Of a stretch of 64,000 bases of DNA, positions 34,685 through 43,382 are shown one piece after another. This DNA is from Pseudomonadota bacterium. GTDB taxonomy: Bacteria; Pseudomonadota; Gammaproteobacteria; Pseudomonadales; Pseudohongiellaceae. The stretch lies in assembly GCA_027621405.1 (NCBI GenBank), contig JAQCBT010000008.1, positions 1 to 64,000 on the forward strand. Reading direction: 5' to 3'. The notes below the pieces were generated by a model. The model searched no databases, had not been told where the DNA came from, and saw only the letters and a program-made list of their open reading frames with translations. The first letter of the stretch is position 1; each line of letters begins with the position of its first letter. The translations under genes and the position numbers were made by a program.

Positions 34685-34907
34685 GGCATCCCTATCTCGT
34701 TTCCTGCTCCATACAACGGGAACACGCAGACTGGCACTGAAGAGCAATGGTTTGTCCTGTAATCTTGGTTGGGACCGTGTCTAGCATGTTCAACTGATGT
34801 GCCACGGCATCCCTTTCTTTCACTTTTTCATACAATCAAGATTCGCAGCCTTGCACTGAAGAGCGGTGAATTGTCCGTGAGTGCAGTTTCGGACCGTGCG
34901 AGGCATG
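34685..34907 (+). repeat. Degenerate tandem duplication (two units of about 104 bases)
   Basis: Unit one (34685-34788) and unit two (34806-34907) share, in order, GGCATCCCT, a CATACAA block, GCACTGAAGAGC, a TTGTCC block, GGGACCGTG or CGGACCGTG, and GCATG. The matching blocks sit at a constant offset of about 120 bases, with diverged sequence between them. Confidence 0.7.
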
Positions 34908-35053
34908 GATGCCGAGCCCGAGCCCCCAGGGGTGAGACCGAGCGCCTTGCAAGCGCCAGCTTGCAGCGAGTATCAAACGACACCGATCTGTGATCGGTGG
35001 CTGGGCCCGGGTTCACGGCGTGTCCGAAACTGCACTCACGGACAATTCACCGC
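34863..35053. repeat. 32-base perfect inverted repeat enclosing two hairpins
   Basis: Arm one (34863-34894, beginning GCGGTGAATTGTCCGTGAG) and arm two (35022-35053) are exact reverse complements over 32 bases. The 127 bases between hold TGCAAGC-GCCA-GCTTGCA and CACCGATC-TGT-GATCGGTG stems, so the unit folds as a multi-branch structure. Arm one is also part of the second tandem unit. Confidence 0.85.
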
Positions 35054-35093
35054 GGCAGAGATTCACCAAGCACAAATTCAAACCCTTACCACC

Positions 35094-35123
35094 TTTACTC
35101 TCGTAAACATAATCTTCGATAAT
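35094..35123 (+). promoter_or_regulatory. Candidate sigma-70 promoter for uvrA
   Basis: TTTACT (35094-35099) and GATAAT (35118-35123) are spaced by 18 bases and match consensus at four and five positions. The transcript would begin about 25 bases before ATG 35154. Confidence 0.45.
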
Positions 35124-35153
35124 GTCTGGTTTGTTCCTTCACCCGAGATCCGC

Positions 35154-37982
35154 ATGGACAAGATCGTAGTTCGGGGTGCCCGCACCCATAACCTCAAGAA
35201 CATCAACCTGACAATCCCCAGAGACAAGCTGGTGGTGATCACAGGGCTATCGGGTTCCGGGAAGTCATCCCTGGCATTCGACACACTCTATGCCGAGGGT
35301 CAGCGCCGCTACGTAGAGTCGCTGTCCACCTATGCGCGCCAGTTCCTGTCCATGATGGAGAAGCCTGACATCGACCACATCGAGGGTCTGAGCCCGGCAA
35401 TCTCGATTGAGCAAAAATCAACCAGCCATAACCCCCGCTCAACTGTGGGAACGATCACCGAGATTTACGACTATCTGAGGCTGCTGTTCGCCAGGGTTGG
35501 CGAGCCCTATTGCCCGGATCACAAGATCAAACTGGAGGCACAGACCGTCAGCCAGATGGTGGACAAGGTCATGGAACTGCCAGAGGGTACGCGCATCATG
35601 GTGCTGGCGCCCATCATCCGCGAGCGCAAGGGTGAGCACCTGCATGTATTCAATGAGTTGCGCACCAGCGGCTTCATCCGGGCGCGGGTCGACGGGCTGG
35701 TCTGCGAGATCGAGTATCCACCAGAGCTGGAGAAGAACAAGAAGCACTCAATCGACGTGGTAATCGATCGCCTGAAGATAAAGGATGGCCTGCAACAGCG
35801 GCTGGCAGAGAGCTTCGAGACGGCGATCCAGCTGGCAGACGGGCTGGCCATGGTCACCAACATGGATGATGAGTCCGGGGAAGACATGGTGTTCTCCTCT
35901 CTGTTCGCCTGCCCGAAGTGTGGTCACAGCATCACCGAACTGGAGCCGCGACTGTTTTCCTTTAATAACCCGGCTGGAGCCTGCTCAAGCTGCGACGGCC
36001 TCGGCCTGAAGCAGTTCTTCGATGAGAAGCGCATCATCGTGGATGAGAGCCTGGCACTGGCGGAGGGTGCCATTCGAGGCTGGGATCGGCGCAACATCTA
36101 TTACTTCCAGATGCTCACATCCCTGGCAGATCATTTTGGTTTCGAAATCGACAAGCCATTCAACAAGCTATCGAAGACGCACCGGGAGATCATTCTGCGA
36201 GGCAGTGGCAAGGAAGAAGTTGAATTCGTCTACGTCAATGACCGCGGCAACACCTACACTCGCTCCTATCCCTTCGAAGGCATCCTGCCCAACATGGAAC
36301 GACGTTACCGGGAAACCGAATCCAATATGGTCCGGGAAGAGCTGGCCAAGTACCTGGCGTCCCAGCCCTGCCCCGACTGTCAAGGTACGCGGCTACGGCG
36401 CGATGCCCGCCACGTGTACATCAAGGGTACGAACCTGCCCAGCGTCACCGAGATGACGGTCGCCCAGGCTGCCGATTATTTTGCTGCGCTCAAGCTCACC
36501 GGCAAACGCGCGGCGATCGCGGAGAAGATATTGAAGGAACTACAGGATCGGCTGAAGTTCCTCGTCGATGTGGGCCTGAATTACCTGACCTTGAGCCGCA
36601 GTGCCGACACCCTGTCCGGCGGCGAGGCGCAGCGTATTCGGCTGGCCAGCCAGATAGGCGCGGGCCTGGTGGGGGTTATGTATATCCTGGATGAGCCCTC
36701 AATCGGCTTGCACCAGCGGGACAATAATCGATTGCTGAACACCCTGTTTCACCTGCGCGATCTCGGCAACACGGTAATCGTCGTGGAACATGACGAGGAA
36801 GCCATCCGCAGCGCCGACCATGTCATCGACATTGGCCCAGGTGCCGGTGTACACGGCGGAGAGATTGTCGCCGAGGGCCCGGTGGAGAAAATTGAGAAGT
36901 CGAAGAACTCCTTGACCGGCAAATATCTCTCCGGCAAGGAGACCATCGCCGTACCGAAGAAACGCATTCCACGGGATGACAAGAAAATACTGAGCCTGAA
37001 AGGCGCCAGTGGTAACAATTTACAGGGCGTGGACCTGAACATTCCCATAGGCCTGTTTACCTGCGTCACCGGGGTATCCGGTTCAGGCAAGTCCACGCTG
37101 ATCAACAACACGCTCTATCCCATCACTGCGACGAAACTGAACAAGGCGACAACCCTGGATCCGGCGCCCTATGAAGAGATATCGGGGCTCAACCATCTCG
37201 ACAAGGTGGTGGATATCGACCAGAGCCCGATCGGTCGCACTCCACGCTCCAATCCCGCGACCTATACCGGTATTTTCACCCCAGTGCGGGAGCTATTTGC
37301 GGGCACCCAGGAGGCGCGCAGCCGCGGATACAAGCCAGGACGCTTCAGCTTCAATGTAAAGGGTGGCCGCTGTGAAGCCTGCCAGGGTGATGGCGTGGTA
37401 AAAGTCGAGATGCACTTCCTGCCCGACGTGTATGTGGCCTGCGATGTGTGTCGTGGCAAACGCTATAACCGGGAGACACTGGAGGTTAAGTACAAGGGCA
37501 AGAATATTAACGAGGTGCTGGAGATGACTATCGAAGATGCCCGCGAATTCTTTGATGCCGTGCCGGCCATAGCCCGCAAGTTACAGACCCTGATGGACGT
37601 CGGCCTCTCCTACATCTGCCTCGGCCAGTCGGCCACGACCCTGTCTGGCGGGGAAGCGCAACGGGTGAAGCTCTCCCGCGAACTTTCCAAGCGGGATACG
37701 GGCAAGACCCTGTATATTCTTGATGAACCCACTACCGGCCTGCACTTCCACGACATCAAGCAGTTACTGGCCGTGCTGCATCACCTGCGGGACCATGGCA
37801 ATACCATCGTGGTCATCGAGCACAACCTGGATGTAATCAAAACTGCGGACTGGATCGTCGATCTTGGGCCCGAGGGCGGCAGCGGCGGCGGCAGGATCAT
37901 TGCCGAAGGCACACCGGAGCAGGTGGCCAAGAAACGAGGATCCCACACAGGAAAATTCATCAAGAGCACCCTGGCTGCCTGA
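35154..37982 (+). CDS. uvrA: Excinuclease ABC subunit A
   Basis: ATG 35154 ([19 protein letters not shown]) gives a 942-residue protein, against 940 in E. coli; the ORF-track start at 34881 adds 91 residues translated from the inverted repeat. Both ATPase halves are intact: Walker [10 protein letters not shown] and GVSGSGKST, signatures [11 protein letters not shown] and [11 protein letters not shown], and Walker [14 protein letters not shown] and [13 protein letters not shown]. Zinc-binding cysteines appear in CPKCGHS...CSSCDG and CEACQGDG...CDVCRG. UvrA dimers scan DNA for bulky damage and load UvrB. Confidence 0.97.
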   Translation: MDKIVVRGARTHNLKNINLTIPRDKLVVITGLSGSGKSSLAFDTLYAEGQRRYVESLSTYARQFLSMMEKPDIDHIEGLSPAISIEQKSTSHNPRSTVGTITEIYDYLRLLFARVGEPYCPDHKIKLEAQTVSQMVDKVMELPEGTRIMVLAPIIRERKGEHLHVFNELRTSGFIRARVDGLVCEIEYPPELEKNKKHSIDVVIDRLKIKDGLQQRLAESFETAIQLADGLAMVTNMDDESGEDMVFSSLFACPKCGHSITELEPRLFSFNNPAGACSSCDGLGLKQFFDEKRIIVDESLALAEGAIRGWDRRNIYYFQMLTSLADHFGFEIDKPFNKLSKTHREIILRGSGKEEVEFVYVNDRGNTYTRSYPFEGILPNMERRYRETESNMVREELAKYLASQPCPDCQGTRLRRDARHVYIKGTNLPSVTEMTVAQAADYFAALKLTGKRAAIAEKILKELQDRLKFLVDVGLNYLTLSRSADTLSGGEAQRIRLASQIGAGLVGVMYILDEPSIGLHQRDNNRLLNTLFHLRDLGNTVIVVEHDEEAIRSADHVIDIGPGAGVHGGEIVAEGPVEKIEKSKNSLTGKYLSGKETIAVPKKRIPRDDKKILSLKGASGNNLQGVDLNIPIGLFTCVTGVSGSGKSTLINNTLYPITATKLNKATTLDPAPYEEISGLNHLDKVVDIDQSPIGRTPRSNPATYTGIFTPVRELFAGTQEARSRGYKPGRFSFNVKGGRCEACQGDGVVKVEMHFLPDVYVACDVCRGKRYNRETLEVKYKGKNINEVLEMTIEDAREFFDAVPAIARKLQTLMDVGLSYICLGQSATTLSGGEAQRVKLSRELSKRDTGKTLYILDEPTTGLHFHDIKQLLAVLHHLRDHGNTIVVIEHNLDVIKTADWIVDLGPEGGSGGGRIIAEGTPEQVAKKRGSHTGKFIKSTLAA

Positions 37983-38075
37983 GCAATGAGACAAATTTCT
38001 TAATTTAGAACAAAATAACCAGGCGCAATCCAGAATAGTCTGGGGGTTAACACACAAGTAAACAGGATCAAGATC

Positions 38076-39596
38076 ATGCAGAGACGTCGCTTCTTGCAGA
38101 ACTCAGCCGTTTTAGGAGGAGGCCTTGCCATTCCCCTGACTACCCTGGCGCAATCAGGTTCCGATACAAGCGAGCTGCGAATTCCACCGCTGCTCAACGG
38201 AACAATGGATGAGGGACGGCGCCGTTATGCCCTTAACATGCAAGCGGGTAACAGCGAGTTCTTCAGCGGCGTCACTACCCCGACGCTGGGTCTCAACGGC
38301 GATTTCCTCGGGCCCACACTTCGATTGCGCAGGGATGAACGGGTAACCCTGTCCGTCAACAACACTCTGAATGAACCTGCCACTCTGCACTGGCATGGCT
38401 TGCATGTGCCTGCCGCGGCGGATGGCGGTCCGCACCAGGTCATCCAGGCTGGCACCCAATGGGATGCCAACTTCCTGGTGGATCAGGATGCCGGCACGTT
38501 CTGGTATCACTCTCATCTGGAGGGCCGCACTGGCGAGCAGGTCTACCGCGGTCTCGCCGGCATGCTGCTAATCGAGGATGAGCATAGCGACAGCCTGGAA
38601 ATACCAGCCGAATACGGAGTCGACGATATCCCGGTCATCATCCAGGATCGAAATTTCAATGCCGACGGCAGCTTTCGCTACACCAGCTCACGCATGGACT
38701 CCATGTTGGGCCTGTTCGGCAACACGATCATGGTGAATGGCACGATCAACCCCCATTTCACTCCTTCCACACGGAAGGTCCGGTTCCGGATGCTCAACGG
38801 TTCCAACGCCCGTACCTACAACCTGACCTTCAGTGACAACCGGGAGATGCAGCAGATAGCCTGCGATGGTGGCTTCCTCGGATCACCTGTCTCCATGCGT
38901 CGCCTCGAACTGGCGCCGGGAGAACGCTGTGAAATCGTCGTGGATTTCTCCGATGGCCGGCCGGTTGACCTGATCAGCCTGCCCATCGATGCCGATTCAC
39001 CGTTCCGCACCATTGGCATGATGGCCAACATGCACACCATGAATCAGCAACGCTTTCACATCATGGCCATTCGTCCACAGTCGAATCTCGACGCTTCGTC
39101 CGATATACCAACCCTGCTGCATTCCATGCCCCCGCTGGAGCCCGAATCGGCCGATCGTGTGCGCCAGTTCACCCTGACCATGGCCATGGGTATGGGTCGT
39201 ATGGGCGGAGGTGGCGGTGGAGGCCCCGGCCGGGGCGGAGGCATGGGTGGTATGGGTCCCATGTTCGCCATCAATGGCAAGGCCATGGATATGAACAGGA
39301 TCGATGAACGAATACCTGTCGGCTCAACGGAGATCTGGGAAATCAGTAACGAGTCCATGATGATGCACCCCTTTCACATTCATCATGGCCAGTTCCGCAT
39401 CATCAGCAGCAACAATCGGGCGTGGCCGGAACATGAGCATGCGTACAAGGACACCGTGAAGGTTGGTCCCGGGCAGACGGTAAGGGTGTTGATGAAGTTT
39501 TACGACTTCGCCGATTCCGAACGGCCTTACATGTACCACTGCCATATCCTCGAGCATGAGGATGCAGGCATGATGGGGCAGTTCGTAGTCGAGTAA
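38076..39596 (+). CDS. Tat-exported multicopper oxidase (CueO-like)
   Basis: The 506-residue protein opens with a Tat signal (MQRRRFLQNSAVLGGGLAIPL). All four copper-ligand clusters are visible: HWHG near residue 109, FWYHSHLEG near 150, HPFHIHHGQF near 430, and HCHILEHEDAGMM near the end, whose methionine is the likely type-1 axial ligand. Between domains two and three lies a Gly/Met-rich run (MGMGRMGGGG...GGMGGMGPM), at the place where CueO has its methionine-rich segment. It would oxidise Cu(I) or phenolic substrates in the periplasm. The gene appears monocistronic. Confidence 0.93.
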   Translation: MQRRRFLQNSAVLGGGLAIPLTTLAQSGSDTSELRIPPLLNGTMDEGRRRYALNMQAGNSEFFSGVTTPTLGLNGDFLGPTLRLRRDERVTLSVNNTLNEPATLHWHGLHVPAAADGGPHQVIQAGTQWDANFLVDQDAGTFWYHSHLEGRTGEQVYRGLAGMLLIEDEHSDSLEIPAEYGVDDIPVIIQDRNFNADGSFRYTSSRMDSMLGLFGNTIMVNGTINPHFTPSTRKVRFRMLNGSNARTYNLTFSDNREMQQIACDGGFLGSPVSMRRLELAPGERCEIVVDFSDGRPVDLISLPIDADSPFRTIGMMANMHTMNQQRFHIMAIRPQSNLDASSDIPTLLHSMPPLEPESADRVRQFTLTMAMGMGRMGGGGGGGPGRGGGMGGMGPMFAINGKAMDMNRIDERIPVGSTEIWEISNESMMMHPFHIHHGQFRIISSNNRAWPEHEHAYKDTVKVGPGQTVRVLMKFYDFADSERPYMYHCHILEHEDAGMMGQFVVE

Positions 39597-39684
39597 CTTG
39601 GCTGGCCCCGGTCGGGATCTTTGATGTACAGGCGAGCGGCTTATCTTGAGGCGCTCGCTCTATTGATCAAATATTCAGCAAGAA

Positions 39685-39703
39685 CTGCACAATTCTTGTG
39701 CAG
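39685..39703. promoter_or_regulatory. Palindrome, possible operator
   Basis: CTGCACAA-TTC-TTGTGCAG is a perfect eight-base inverted repeat with a three-base centre, the size of a dimeric repressor site. It lies about 340 bases upstream of the receptor start. The binding protein is unknown. Confidence 0.35.
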
Positions 39704-39760
39704 CTACCATCCATTCTTTTCCTAATTTCCCAAATTGGCAAAAAAGCCTTGGGTGTCCCT

Positions 39761-39777
39761 TTTTGTCTATGACAAAA
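39761..39777. promoter_or_regulatory. Palindrome TTTTGTC-TAT-GACAAAA, possible operator
   Basis: A perfect seven-base inverted repeat with a three-base spacer in AT-rich DNA upstream of the TonB receptor. The GACAA half-site recurs six bases later in GTGACAACC. It could bind a dimeric regulator of the receptor gene. Confidence 0.4.
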
Positions 39778-40039
39778 TCGTGACAACCGATTGGCGTTCT
39801 CCTGCATGGATACTGGAAGAATCAGCCCAAACCCGGCTTGGCTCCTAGGTTTCAGACTACGATAGTTCGTTCACCATGATCATCGGTGTCACGAAAATGA
39901 AACCACTGGCCTAATAAAATTACGCTGTTTACATGGATTTGCCGGATCAAAGGCGCAGTGACGCGCTCCATAAAAACAACACGCGTTCGGTCGGTTACTA
40001 AACAACAATCTTTCCCAATCTATCTATCAGGAGGAGCAC

Positions 40040-43000
40040 ATGCGCTTACCACGTAGTGCAAAGAAACTGCTGTGTACTTCTGTACTGTTGGCACTTGGAG
40101 CGACATCCACTGAGCTGGCAGCACAGGACACATCATCCGCGATCCGCGGTCGTCTCGTAGACGGCTCTGGCAACCCACTCGTTAATGCCACTGTCGTTGT
40201 GGAAGACACACGGACTGGCGCGAGCCGAACCTTGCAGTCCAACAACACCGGTACATTCTATGCGACCAACCTGCCTGTGGGTGGTCCCTACACTGTAACC
40301 ATCAACGGTAACAAGACAGTCACCGTGGACTCCATCCAACTGGGTGATGTGTACAACCTGACTGTGGACATGTCCGCCCCCAGCAATATCGAAGAGATTA
40401 TTGTCTTCGGTGAAGCGAATACCTTCGTCGATGTCGCCGCGGGCCCGGCTGCCACCTTCGGACAGTTCGAGCTGGACACCATGGTCGCTTACAACCGGGA
40501 TATCCGCGACGTGTACTCCCTGGACCCACGCTTCAACATCGACGGTGATGCCCGTGACTCCCAGGTAAACTGCATCGGTAAACACCCCCGCTTCAACAGC
40601 ATCAGCATCGACGGTGTAGCCCAGAACGACCGCTTCGGCCTGAACAGCAATGGCTACGCAACGGCTACTGGTATGCCTTTCCCCTATGCCGCGGTCAGCC
40701 AGGTTTCTGCAGAGCTGGCGCCATTCGATGTGACTTATGGTGGCTTCAGCGCCTGTAATGTGAATGCGGTAACCAAGTCTGGCACCAATGAGTGGACAGG
40801 CAACGCCTTCTTCGAAGGCACCAACGATGGCCTGCGTGGCGACTCCCTGACGCAAAAGGACGGCACCGTCTCCACATTCTCGACCCCGAGCTACGACGAG
40901 GAATACTACGGTTTCAGCGTCGGCGGCCCACTCATCCGGGATCGCCTGTTCATCTTCGGCGCCTATGAAGAAACTGAATCCCCGGAGTTCATCGCTCAGG
41001 GCTTTGCAGGTTCCAGCAACGGCGAAGAGCGACCCTGGCTGGACCAGGCAACCTTTAACCGCGTGCAATCCATTGCCAATAACCTGTACAACTACGATCC
41101 AGGTGGCCAGGCCAGCGACGGCACCCAGGCCACGGAGAGCTATATCCTGCGTCTGGACTACAACATCAATGAAAATCACACAGCCGCATTGATCTACAAC
41201 TATTATGACGGCCTGGAAGATCGCGCCTCCGACAGTGACAGCAACGAATTTGAATTCGCCAATCACTATTACAGGAAAGGCGCAGAGCTGGAAACCTGGA
41301 CCGCTAAACTGCAGTCCCAATGGACTGATGCCTTCTCCACGGAGATATTCGTAAACACCAACGAAATGGTCGACTCCCAGGTAACAGTGGGGCCTGGTGA
41401 CTTCGGTGACCACCAGATCAGTGTCGGCAGAAACGTCATCTATCTGGGTGCCGACGATTCCCGGCAAGCTAACCAACTGAACTGGGAGTCCAGTTTCTAC
41501 AAGTTCACGGGTGAGTATCTGGTCGGCGATCACATCATCACGGCTGGCTTCGAGCGCGACGAACTGGATGTGTTCAACCAGTTCGTTCAACACTCCCGCG
41601 GCGGTGAATGGGATTACTTCGATGATTCGGCCAACAATCCTGCATTCTGTGATGCCCTGAGCGCGCAGGGTCGCTTCGATGATCCCAACTGCAGTCTGTC
41701 TGGTATCGACAAGTTTGAACTGGGTCGACCCAGCCGCATCTACTACGGTAGCGGTGGTGGTTCCAACGATCCGGCCGATGCCTCGGCGCGTTTCAACGTG
41801 AACACCAATATGTTCTACCTGCAGGACGAGTGGTACATCCCGCAGTACAACCTGACTCTGGTTGGCGGCTTGCGCTATGAGCAGATGGACATGTCGGACC
41901 GTCCTAACTTCAACCAGGCCTTCACTGACCTGAACGGTGGCCTGCGCAACGACGCCAACCTGGATGGTGTTGATCTGTGGATGCCACGCCTCGGATTCAC
42001 CTGGGAAGCAAACTACAATCTGACCGTGCGCGGTGGTATCGGTCTCTACTCCGGCGGTAACCCCAATGTTTGGGTAACCAACGCCTGGAGTAACGACGGC
42101 ATCAGCAACGTGCAGTTGCAGTACCGCAACTTCAGCGGCGCCCAGTCTGTATTCTCCGACGTTCCGTTGAGCGGCGCAGGTCGTCCTGGTTACGACGTGC
42201 CCCAGTCCCTGGTTGACCAGGTAGCAGCAACTACTGCAGCCAACGCCAGCGACAGCTTCCTGGCCCTGATCGACCCGAACTACGAGCAGCCCTCAGAGAT
42301 GAAATATGCCCTGGGTGCCACGTATACATTCGACAGTGGCTTGACCGTGGATGGCGACATCCTGTACTCCAGACAGCGTAATCCTGCCTACTACGAGGAT
42401 GTGTCCCAGTCCCAGGTGGGAACCACCGCCGCTGGCCAACCCATCTTTGACTTCGTGCGCGGCGAGGAAAATTACATGCTGACCAATGCCAACACCGAAG
42501 GTGAAGGCCTGGCATTGTCACTTGTTGCCAAGCATCAGTACGATTGGGGTCTGGACTGGACTCTGGGTTATGCCTATACAGACCAGACAGATGTGTCTCC
42601 GATGACATCATCTGTGGCGGGATCGAACTTCGACAACCTGACCCTGACCACACTGCTGGATCCTCTGCCCGCGACTTCCGACTATGTGTCTCCCCACCGC
42701 TTCACAGCGCGGGTGAGCTATGGTCGTGATTTTATTCCCGGCCATGAGACACGGGTTACTGCATTGTTCTATCGCAAGAAGGGCCAGCCACAGAGTTTTG
42801 TAATGAGCTCTGGCGATCTTGAAGGTGATGGTTTCTTCGGTCGGCACCAGCTGTATGTGCCCGGATTGAATGATCCCAATGTGGTTCTGGAGCCAGGCTT
42901 TGATGTTAATGCCTGGGCCCAGTTCATTCAGGACAACGGCTATGCACAGTTCGCGGGTGGCTTCGTACCACGTAACGAGTCTTTCTCGGACTGGTCTTCC

Positions 43001-43270
43001 CGCATGGATCTGCGAATCGATCAGGAAATTCCGCTGATTTTTGGAACCAGGGCCCGTGCCTATTTGAAAGTCTACAACCTGTTAAACCTGCTCAACGACG
43101 AATGGGGTGTGCAATACGACAATGAGTTCTTCGCTCAACCTGTTGTCACCTCTTCGCTCGATGCCCAGGGTCGCTATGTATTCGAGAGCTTCCGACCGGA
43201 TACGATTACCGACCTGCGTGAAAACGCTTCCCTCTACGAAATTCGATTGGGTATACAGTTCGAATTCTAA
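40040..43270 (+). CDS. Oar-like TonB-dependent outer membrane receptor
   Basis: The 1076-residue protein has a signal peptide (LLCTSVLLALGATSTELAAQ), a carboxypeptidase-regulatory-like beta-sandwich (residues about 33-115, RGRLVDGSGNPLVNATVVVEDT), a plug domain (NSISIDGVAQNDRFGLNS, PFDVTYGGFSACNVNAVTKSGTNEWTGNAFF) and a long beta-barrel ending with an aromatic residue (LGIQFEF). This is the Oar/SusC-like architecture found for peptide or polymer uptake and surface functions. No clear TonB box is visible. A strong AGGAGGAG ribosome site precedes the ATG. A perfect terminator follows. The M14 carboxypeptidase gene converges from the other side. Confidence 0.93.
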   Translation: MRLPRSAKKLLCTSVLLALGATSTELAAQDTSSAIRGRLVDGSGNPLVNATVVVEDTRTGASRTLQSNNTGTFYATNLPVGGPYTVTINGNKTVTVDSIQLGDVYNLTVDMSAPSNIEEIIVFGEANTFVDVAAGPAATFGQFELDTMVAYNRDIRDVYSLDPRFNIDGDARDSQVNCIGKHPRFNSISIDGVAQNDRFGLNSNGYATATGMPFPYAAVSQVSAELAPFDVTYGGFSACNVNAVTKSGTNEWTGNAFFEGTNDGLRGDSLTQKDGTVSTFSTPSYDEEYYGFSVGGPLIRDRLFIFGAYEETESPEFIAQGFAGSSNGEERPWLDQATFNRVQSIANNLYNYDPGGQASDGTQATESYILRLDYNINENHTAALIYNYYDGLEDRASDSDSNEFEFANHYYRKGAELETWTAKLQSQWTDAFSTEIFVNTNEMVDSQVTVGPGDFGDHQISVGRNVIYLGADDSRQANQLNWESSFYKFTGEYLVGDHIITAGFERDELDVFNQFVQHSRGGEWDYFDDSANNPAFCDALSAQGRFDDPNCSLSGIDKFELGRPSRIYYGSGGGSNDPADASARFNVNTNMFYLQDEWYIPQYNLTLVGGLRYEQMDMSDRPNFNQAFTDLNGGLRNDANLDGVDLWMPRLGFTWEANYNLTVRGGIGLYSGGNPNVWVTNAWSNDGISNVQLQYRNFSGAQSVFSDVPLSGAGRPGYDVPQSLVDQVAATTAANASDSFLALIDPNYEQPSEMKYALGATYTFDSGLTVDGDILYSRQRNPAYYEDVSQSQVGTTAAGQPIFDFVRGEENYMLTNANTEGEGLALSLVAKHQYDWGLDWTLGYAYTDQTDVSPMTSSVAGSNFDNLTLTTLLDPLPATSDYVSPHRFTARVSYGRDFIPGHETRVTALFYRKKGQPQSFVMSSGDLEGDGFFGRHQLYVPGLNDPNVVLEPGFDVNAWAQFIQDNGYAQFAGGFVPRNESFSDWSSRMDLRIDQEIPLIFGTRARAYLKVYNLLNLLNDEWGVQYDNEFFAQPVVTSSLDAQGRYVFESFRPDTITDLRENASLYEIRLGIQFEF

Positions 43271-43292
43271 GTCTGATTAGAACCTCGAAACC

Positions 43293-43331
43293 AAAAGCCC
43301 GGTTACTCTGGAGTAACCGGGCTTTTTTTTT
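43293..43331 (+). terminator. Rho-independent terminator of the receptor gene
   Basis: AAAAGCCCGGTTACTC and its exact complement form a 16-base stem with a minimal TG centre, followed by a run of T. It begins 22 bases after the receptor stop, and the A-run on the left side could also serve the convergent M14 gene. Confidence 0.92.
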
Positions 43332-43382
43332 GAGCAGGGTAAAGCAGTAGAAGTCGCAGTTGGATTCAGCGAATCGAGACTG

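Larger units (their letters stand above)
34411..35153. other. Repeat-rich ssb-uvrA intergenic region
   Basis: These 743 bases are much longer than a normal ssb-uvrA gap. They contain, left to right, the ssb promoter, a 17-base inverted repeat with a nested hairpin (34562-34659), a degenerate tandem duplication of about 104 bases (34685-34907), a 32-base perfect inverted repeat enclosing two more hairpins (34863-35053), and a uvrA promoter. No LexA box of the CTGT-N8-ACAG type is visible. ORF-track frames inside (34505-34747, 34769-34993) are GC-rich shadows of the palindromes. Confidence 0.75.
39597..40039. other. Intergenic region upstream of the TonB-dependent receptor
   Basis: These 443 bases hold a GCGAGCG/CGCTCGC stem just after the oxidase gene (39632-39658, no T-tract), two operator-like palindromes (39685-39703 and 39761-39777), and an AGGAGGAG ribosome site before ATG 40040. 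No gene is visible. Confidence 0.55.

Noticed and set aside
34505-34747. 80-residue minus-strand ORF in the ssb-uvrA gap
   Set aside because: It is a GC-rich translation of the palindromic repeat with no ribosome site or recognisable protein pattern.
34881-35153. N-terminal extension of uvrA in the ORF track
   Set aside because: The added 91 residues are translated from the 32-base inverted repeat and have no counterpart in UvrA; ATG 35154 gives the normal length and start.
34411-35153. LexA (SOS) box for uvrA
   Set aside because: I looked for CTGT-N8-ACAG and related forms and saw none; its absence is not proof because LexA sites vary.
40133-41593. 486-residue minus-strand ORF opposite the TonB receptor
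   Set aside because: Antisense shadow of a real gene with full motif support; composition is typical of antisense frames.
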